The notes beneath the pieces are model-generated. The model saw only the letters and a program-made list of their open reading frames with translations. It was not told where the DNA came from and did no database searches. A stretch of DNA of 8,562 nucleotides, taken from positions 1 through 8,562 of the forward strand of contig CANRML010000050.1 of the NCBI GenBank assembly GCA_947631725.1, read 5' to 3'. Origin of the DNA: an uncultured Clostridia bacterium (lineage in GTDB: Bacteria > Bacillota > Clostridia > TANB77 > CAG-508). Shown one piece after another: positions 5,508-8,562 of this stretch (positions are counted from its first letter, which is position 1; every line of letters begins with the position of its first letter). Made by a program: the position numbers and the translations under genes.

Positions 5508-6509
5508 TTGAAAAAGTTAGGTAAACAATCTATATCTTTTGATACCCCACCTACTATTTTAGACTGTGCAAGTATTGTAGGTCCAAAAGAGTCTGATGGT
5601 CCATTGGCTAAATATTTTGATCAAACTTTAGAAGATGAATTTTGGGGTGAAAAGAGTTGGGAAAAGGCTGAGAGTAAAATCATTAAAGAGACTGTTAATA
5701 CTGTTATTAGTAAATCTGGTATTTCTTCAACTGAAATTGATTGCTGTTTTGCTGGGGATTTGCTAAATCAATGTATTTCTTCAAGTTTTGGACTTCGTGA
5801 TATAAATATTCCTTTTTTTGGTCTTTTTGGTGCATGCTCTACTTTTGTTGAGTCTTTATCTCTTGGTAGTATTTGTATTGAGAGTTTTGCAAATAACGTG
5901 TTATGTGCTACTTCTAGTCACTTTTGTAGTGCAGAAAAACAATTTAGATTTCCATTAGAATTAGGAAATCAACGTCCTCCTTCTTCACAATGGACTGTTA
6001 CAGGTGCTGGTGCTGCTATTTTAACTAAGTCTGGTCAAGGACCTTTTGTTACTTGTATAACACCTGGAAAAATTGTGGATATGGGAATTAAAGATGCAAA
6101 TAACATGGGTGCTGCTATGGCTCCTGCATTTGCAGATACTGTAATTACTCATTTTTTGGATACTGGAAGAAATCCTAGTTATTATGATGCAATTATTAGT
6201 GGTGATTTAGGATATATTGGAAAAGATATTGCTATTGATATTTTACGTTCTCAAGGTTATCAAGTAGAAAAGAATTATAATGATTGTGGTGTTTTGATTT
6301 TTGATAAAGCTTCACAAGATACTCATTCTGGTGGTAGTGGATGTGGCTGTGTAGCTAGTGTTTTTTCTGGATATTTGTTTAAGCAATTGAAGGAACGAAA
6401 AATTAAAAAATTATTACTTGTTGCAACAGGTGCTTTAACAAATTCTACAACTGCTCAACAAGGTGAAAGTATTCCTAGTATTGCTCATGCAATAAGTATT
6501 GAAGTTTAA
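5508..6509 (+). CDS. spoVAD: Stage V sporulation protein AD (SpoVAD), dipicolinic-acid-binding
   Basis: Peripheral forespore membrane protein with a thiolase-like fold that binds dipicolinic acid and works with SpoVAC and SpoVAE in its uptake. It has 333 residues, the usual length. Recognisable blocks are the N-terminal PPTILDCASIVGPKESDGPL (14-32), WEKAESKI (51-58), and FGLFGACSTF (104-113) with Cys110 at the position of the thiolase nucleophile. GDLGYIG (residues 232-238) and the C-terminal LLLVATGALTN complete the family pattern. The protein is not expected to have thiolase activity. The start is a TTG at 5508, selected because GGAGG (5496-5500) lies 7 bp before it and because the protein begins like other SpoVADs (KKLGKQSISF). 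A TTG start may lower its translation relative to neighbours. It lies 14 bp after spoVAC and 10 bp before spoVAE, in one operon. Confidence 0.97.
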   Translation: MKKLGKQSISFDTPPTILDCASIVGPKESDGPLAKYFDQTLEDEFWGEKSWEKAESKIIKETVNTVISKSGISSTEIDCCFAGDLLNQCISSSFGLRDINIPFFGLFGACSTFVESLSLGSICIESFANNVLCATSSHFCSAEKQFRFPLELGNQRPPSSQWTVTGAGAAILTKSGQGPFVTCITPGKIVDMGIKDANNMGAAMAPAFADTVITHFLDTGRNPSYYDAIISGDLGYIGKDIAIDILRSQGYQVEKNYNDCGVLIFDKASQDTHSGGSGCGCVASVFSGYLFKQLKERKIKKLLLVATGALTNSTTAQQGESIPSIAHAISIEV

Positions 6510-6519
6510 GGAGGAAATT

Positions 6520-6912
6520 ATGGATATTGACTGGGGCTCTGTTTTTAGTTTAATGCCTTTACTTAAATGTTTTTTTGTTGGAGGTATTATTTGTGTAATT
6601 GGTCAGATTTTGATTGATAAAACTAAATTAACACCTGCTAGAATTTTAGTTATATTTGTAACTACTGGTGCTATTTTAGGTGGATTAGGAATTTATTCTT
6701 ACATTGTGGATTTTGCAGGTAGTGGTGCTACTGTTCCTTTAACTGGTTTTGGATATAACCTGGCAAAAGGTGCAATTGAAGGTGTAAAACAATCTGGTAT
6801 TGTTGGTGCTTTTACTGGTGGTGTAAAAGCTTGTGCTGGTGGTATAGCTGCAGCTGTGTTTTTTGGATATATAGCTTCTTTAATTTCAAAGCCAAAAATT
6901 AAAAAACAATAA
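6520..6912 (+). CDS. spoVAE: Stage V sporulation protein AE (SpoVAE/SpoVAEb)
   Basis: Small polytopic forespore membrane protein, partner of SpoVAC and SpoVAD in dipicolinic acid transport. Of the 130 residues, most are hydrophobic, with segments near 12-31, 42-62, 64-85 and 103-123 and a basic tail (KPKIKKQ). GGIICVIGQ (21-29) and FAGSGATVPLTGF (65-77) correspond to the same motifs in SpoVAC, showing common ancestry. The ATG at 6520 follows TAAGGAGGAAATT, which includes the spoVAD stop; a TTG at 6499 inside spoVAD has no ribosome binding site. It is the last gene of the operon and ends just before a bidirectional terminator. No spoVAA, spoVAB, spoVAEa or spoVAF is present in the window, which matches the reduced clostridial C-D-E set. 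Confidence 0.96.
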   Translation: MDIDWGSVFSLMPLLKCFFVGGIICVIGQILIDKTKLTPARILVIFVTTGAILGGLGIYSYIVDFAGSGATVPLTGFGYNLAKGAIEGVKQSGIVGAFTGGVKACAGGIAAAVFFGYIASLISKPKIKKQ

Positions 6913-6927
6913 TTTTATATAAATAGA

Positions 6928-6950
6928 AAAAGCACATTTTTTGTGCTTTT
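6928..6950. terminator. Bidirectional intrinsic terminator between spoVAE and the recombinase gene
   Basis: AAAAGCACA (6928-6936) and TGTGCTTTT (6942-6950) form a 9-bp stem with a T5 loop. The stem ends in a U-run when read in either direction (CTTTT on plus, GCTTTTT on minus). It ends spoVAE transcription 15 bp after the stop, and the recombinase stop codon (6951-6949) lies in its other arm. The two convergent genes therefore share one structure. Confidence 0.87.
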
Positions 6951-8070
6951 ATCTAAATTTTTCATCTATTTGTTTTATATATTTATCATATTTTTTTATT
7001 TCTTTTTGTCTATAGTAATCATATATATCTCCATATGTATTAATTGTTGTTTGTATATTACTATGTCCTAATATTTTTTGTAATACTGTTATTGCAACAC
7101 CTGCTTCTATACATCTTGTTGCAAATGTGTGTCTTAACATATGTACACTTATATCACTTGTCTTTATCTTTTTTACTTTTCCATTTCTTACTACTTTTTT
7201 GCTTACAACTCTTACTCCTGCATTTTTGCACATTCTTTTTAATGCTCCATTTATTTGTGAGTGTGAATAAAATTTTCCATCTTCTGTTAAGAATATTGGT
7301 GTATCTTTGTCTTTTCTTTGTTGTTTTGATTCTTTTACTATTCTTTCTATTATTTTTTTAGTATTTGGTAATATTTCTACTTTTCTTCTTCCGCTTCTTG
7401 TTTTAGTTGTTTTTCCCATAACAACTTCGCCTTTTATGTTTCTTGTAAGTGATCTATTAACATATATTGATAAATGTCCTTTATCTGAAATAATATCTTT
7501 TCTTGTTAGAGCTAATACTTCCCCTATCCTCATTCCTGTATTTAAACATAGCAATATTATATCATTAAATTGACTTGGATTTTTTTCTATATATTTTTTT
7601 AATTTATATTCTTCTTTATTTGTTAATGCAACTATATCTTTATCTTCCTTTAAACTTTTTGGTGCTTTTATTCTGTCATAACCTATAAAGAAGTTTTCTT
7701 TTATTAATTTTTTGTATTCTGCATATTCATATACTTTTTTTAATGTTCTATATTGTTTATCTATTGTAGAATTTGATTTCATTCTTTGTGTTTCTAAAAA
7801 TTCTTGTATTTGTGTTTTTGTAACATTTTTGATTGGTATAGTTGCAAATTCATATTGGGTATATGATTCTATAATTTGCATATTTCTATAATATGTATTA
7901 TCTGCTGTTATTCCATCTCTTAATTTTTCTTTTTCTAATATTTTTGCAATTCCAACAATTGAGTTTTCTCTTTGTTCATTTGCCTTTTTTCCTAATTTAA
8001 AAAATCCTTTTTTTCTTTTTCCTTCTATATTATTTTTTTCGTATGCAGATTTTCCAAATTTCTTATTCAT
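6949..8070 (-). CDS. Tyrosine recombinase / integrase, intact
   Basis: Site-specific recombinase of the lambda-integrase/XerC-D superfamily, probably an element integrase of the Tn916/phage type. It has 373 residues: a basic N-terminal part (about 1-40), a SAM-like core-binding domain at about 45-140 (KTQIQEFLETQR, STIDKQYRTLKKVYEYA) and a catalytic domain from about 148. All catalytic residues are visible: Arg181 in NTGMRIGEVLAL, Lys223 in TKTRSGRR, His310 and Arg313 in HMLRHTFATR, His336 in LGHSNIQTT, and Tyr346 in NTYGD. The ATG at 8070-8068 has a modest GGGG site ahead, and the promoter is at 8134-8163. It converges on spoVAE, which is core genome, so one boundary of any element would lie at 6913-6950. 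No excisionase, relaxase or phage gene is visible in the window. A stand-alone domesticated recombinase is possible. Confidence 0.94.
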   Translation of the reverse strand: MNKKFGKSAYEKNNIEGKRKKGFFKLGKKANEQRENSIVGIAKILEKEKLRDGITADNTYYRNMQIIESYTQYEFATIPIKNVTKTQIQEFLETQRMKSNSTIDKQYRTLKKVYEYAEYKKLIKENFFIGYDRIKAPKSLKEDKDIVALTNKEEYKLKKYIEKNPSQFNDIILLCLNTGMRIGEVLALTRKDIISDKGHLSIYVNRSLTRNIKGEVVMGKTTKTRSGRRKVEILPNTKKIIERIVKESKQQRKDKDTPIFLTEDGKFYSHSQINGALKRMCKNAGVRVVSKKVVRNGKVKKIKTSDISVHMLRHTFATRCIEAGVAITVLQKILGHSNIQTTINTYGDIYDYYRQKEIKKYDKYIKQIDEKFR

Positions 8071-8133
8071 ATTTCCCCATACCCCTTGTTTCTTCTATAT
8101 TATATGTTTTTTTATTTCTTAAAAATATACTTT

Positions 8134-8163
8134 ATGTTACCACAATATGTCACTATAAGTCAA
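8134..8163 (-). promoter_or_regulatory. Candidate promoter of the recombinase gene
   Basis: On the minus strand TTGACT (8163-8158) and TAACAT (8139-8134) are separated by 18 bp. The -35 box is strong and the -10 is moderate (4 of 6). The leader would be about 57 nt. A TATAAT-like sequence closer to the gene has no usable -35. Confidence 0.5.
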
Positions 8164-8440
8164 GAGTTATTTGGAAAAAAATTATTTTTTTATGATATTT
8201 TTTATGTATATATCTTTTAAATACCATATACTTTAAGCATTTGCTGTTTTTACACATATATTGATTTTTTTATCTTTTTTCCATTTTTGTTTATTATTTC
8301 TTACTCAAATTTCTCCAAATCCCCTTTTCCTCATTTTAAATATTTTTTATATTTTTTTCACAAACTATTTTCCAACCAAATCTACATAACTATTCATTTG
8401 TCTGCATTTCACCACTCCCCCATTTTCCATTTTTCATTTT
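8164..8440. other. Gene-free AT-rich spacer with purine/pyrimidine strand asymmetry
   Basis: No credible gene is present between the recombinase promoter and the composition change at 8441. Reading frames are short or made of low-complexity Phe/Ser/Lys runs without ribosome binding sites. From about 8270 to 8440 the plus strand is almost all pyrimidine plus A, with clusters such as CCCCTTTTCC (8321-8330) and ACTCCCCC. The minus strand is correspondingly G/A-rich, with several AGGAAAAGGGG-like tracts. No hairpin with a U-run, tRNA or long repeat was found. Confidence 0.55.
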
Positions 8441-8458
8441 TTGTGGGCACGACCGTGT

Positions 8459-8562
8459 ATGCTAGGCAAAAGGACTCAAGCCGGTCAAATGAACGCAACA
8501 GAGGCAAGTACAACTGTAAATAATATTCGTAAGGATCCTCCTAAAATTACAGCAGTTACATT
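8459..8562 (+). CDS. Unidentified reading frame running off the right edge (5' part only)
   Basis: An open frame begins at ATG 8459 (MLGKRTQAGQMNATEAS) or ATG 8489 (MNATEASTTVNNI) and stays open to the window end (34 codons visible). From 8489 on, about 20 of 23 codons start with a purine, a pattern of real coding sequence. The GC content here (about half) is far above the spacer to the left. Against it, no good ribosome binding site precedes either ATG; an AAAAGGA at 8468-8474 is 14 bases from the second. I do not recognise the product. A competing minus-strand frame ends at 8485 with a hydrophobic tail. The segment may be the edge of a mobile element. Confidence 0.3.
   Translation, partial: MLGKRTQAGQMNATEASTTVNNIRKDPPKITAVT

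Noticed and set aside
6499..6519. TTG start for spoVAE inside spoVAD
   Set aside because: It has no ribosome binding site and the extra residues are not SpoVAE-like; a perfect AAGGAGG serves the ATG at 6520.
8287..8523. 78-codon plus-strand frame in the right-hand spacer
   Set aside because: Mostly Phe/Ser/His/Tyr from pyrimidine-rich DNA, no ribosome binding site, and it crosses the composition change in a frame that conflicts with the better coding signal at 8459 onward.
8485..8562. Minus-strand frame ending in a hydrophobic 25-residue tail (AVILGGSLRILFTVVLASVAFI)
   Set aside because: It could be the end of a membrane protein, but purine-first codon use is much weaker than in the plus-strand frame over the same bases, and too little is visible. 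Kept as an alternative, not annotated.

Overview
The window looks like the chromosome of a spore-forming, low-GC Gram-positive bacterium of the class Clostridia, probably an uncultured anaerobe. The DNA is strongly AT-rich, ribosome binding sites are of the GGAGG type, a spoVA sporulation operon is present, and the prepilin has the GITLVALVITIIVLLILAG leader common in clostridial pilin-like proteins. No species can be named from the sequence.

Left block (1 to about 3310, minus strand): a type IV pilus assembly operon read right to left. It runs from a PilM-PilN fusion, through a PilO-like protein and a small membrane protein with a PilP-like Asn-Pro-Phe motif, to a prepilin that runs off the left edge. 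A good vegetative promoter lies upstream of the fusion gene. Three exact ATTACA repeats spaced 11 bp apart sit just behind it and look like a response-regulator operator. Two stem-loops without U-tracts lie in the gaps between cistrons. Together the proteins would form the inner-membrane alignment complex (PilM/N/O/P-like) that links the cytoplasmic motor to the growing pilus.

Centre (3354-4643, minus strand): rsmB, a housekeeping 16S rRNA cytosine-C5 methyltransferase. It is divergent from the sporulation operon and has its own candidate promoter.

Right-centre (about 4736-6950, plus strand): a forespore operon with a sigma-F-like promoter, a small dodecin-family protein, SpoVAC, SpoVAD and SpoVAE, and a bidirectional terminator. 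SpoVAC, SpoVAD and SpoVAE import dipicolinic acid into the developing spore and take part in its release at germination. The dodecin-like first gene is the most unusual part of the window: it has the dodecin fold signature but lacks both residues that normally sandwich the flavin, and its promoter places it in the forespore.

Right end (6949-8562): a complete tyrosine recombinase on the minus strand, convergent with spoVAE and sharing its terminator. Next comes about 280 bp of gene-free DNA with strong purine/pyrimidine strand asymmetry. At about position 8441 the base composition jumps to about 49% GC, where an unidentified reading frame begins and leaves the window. This may be the edge of a mobile element, but no attachment repeats are visible.
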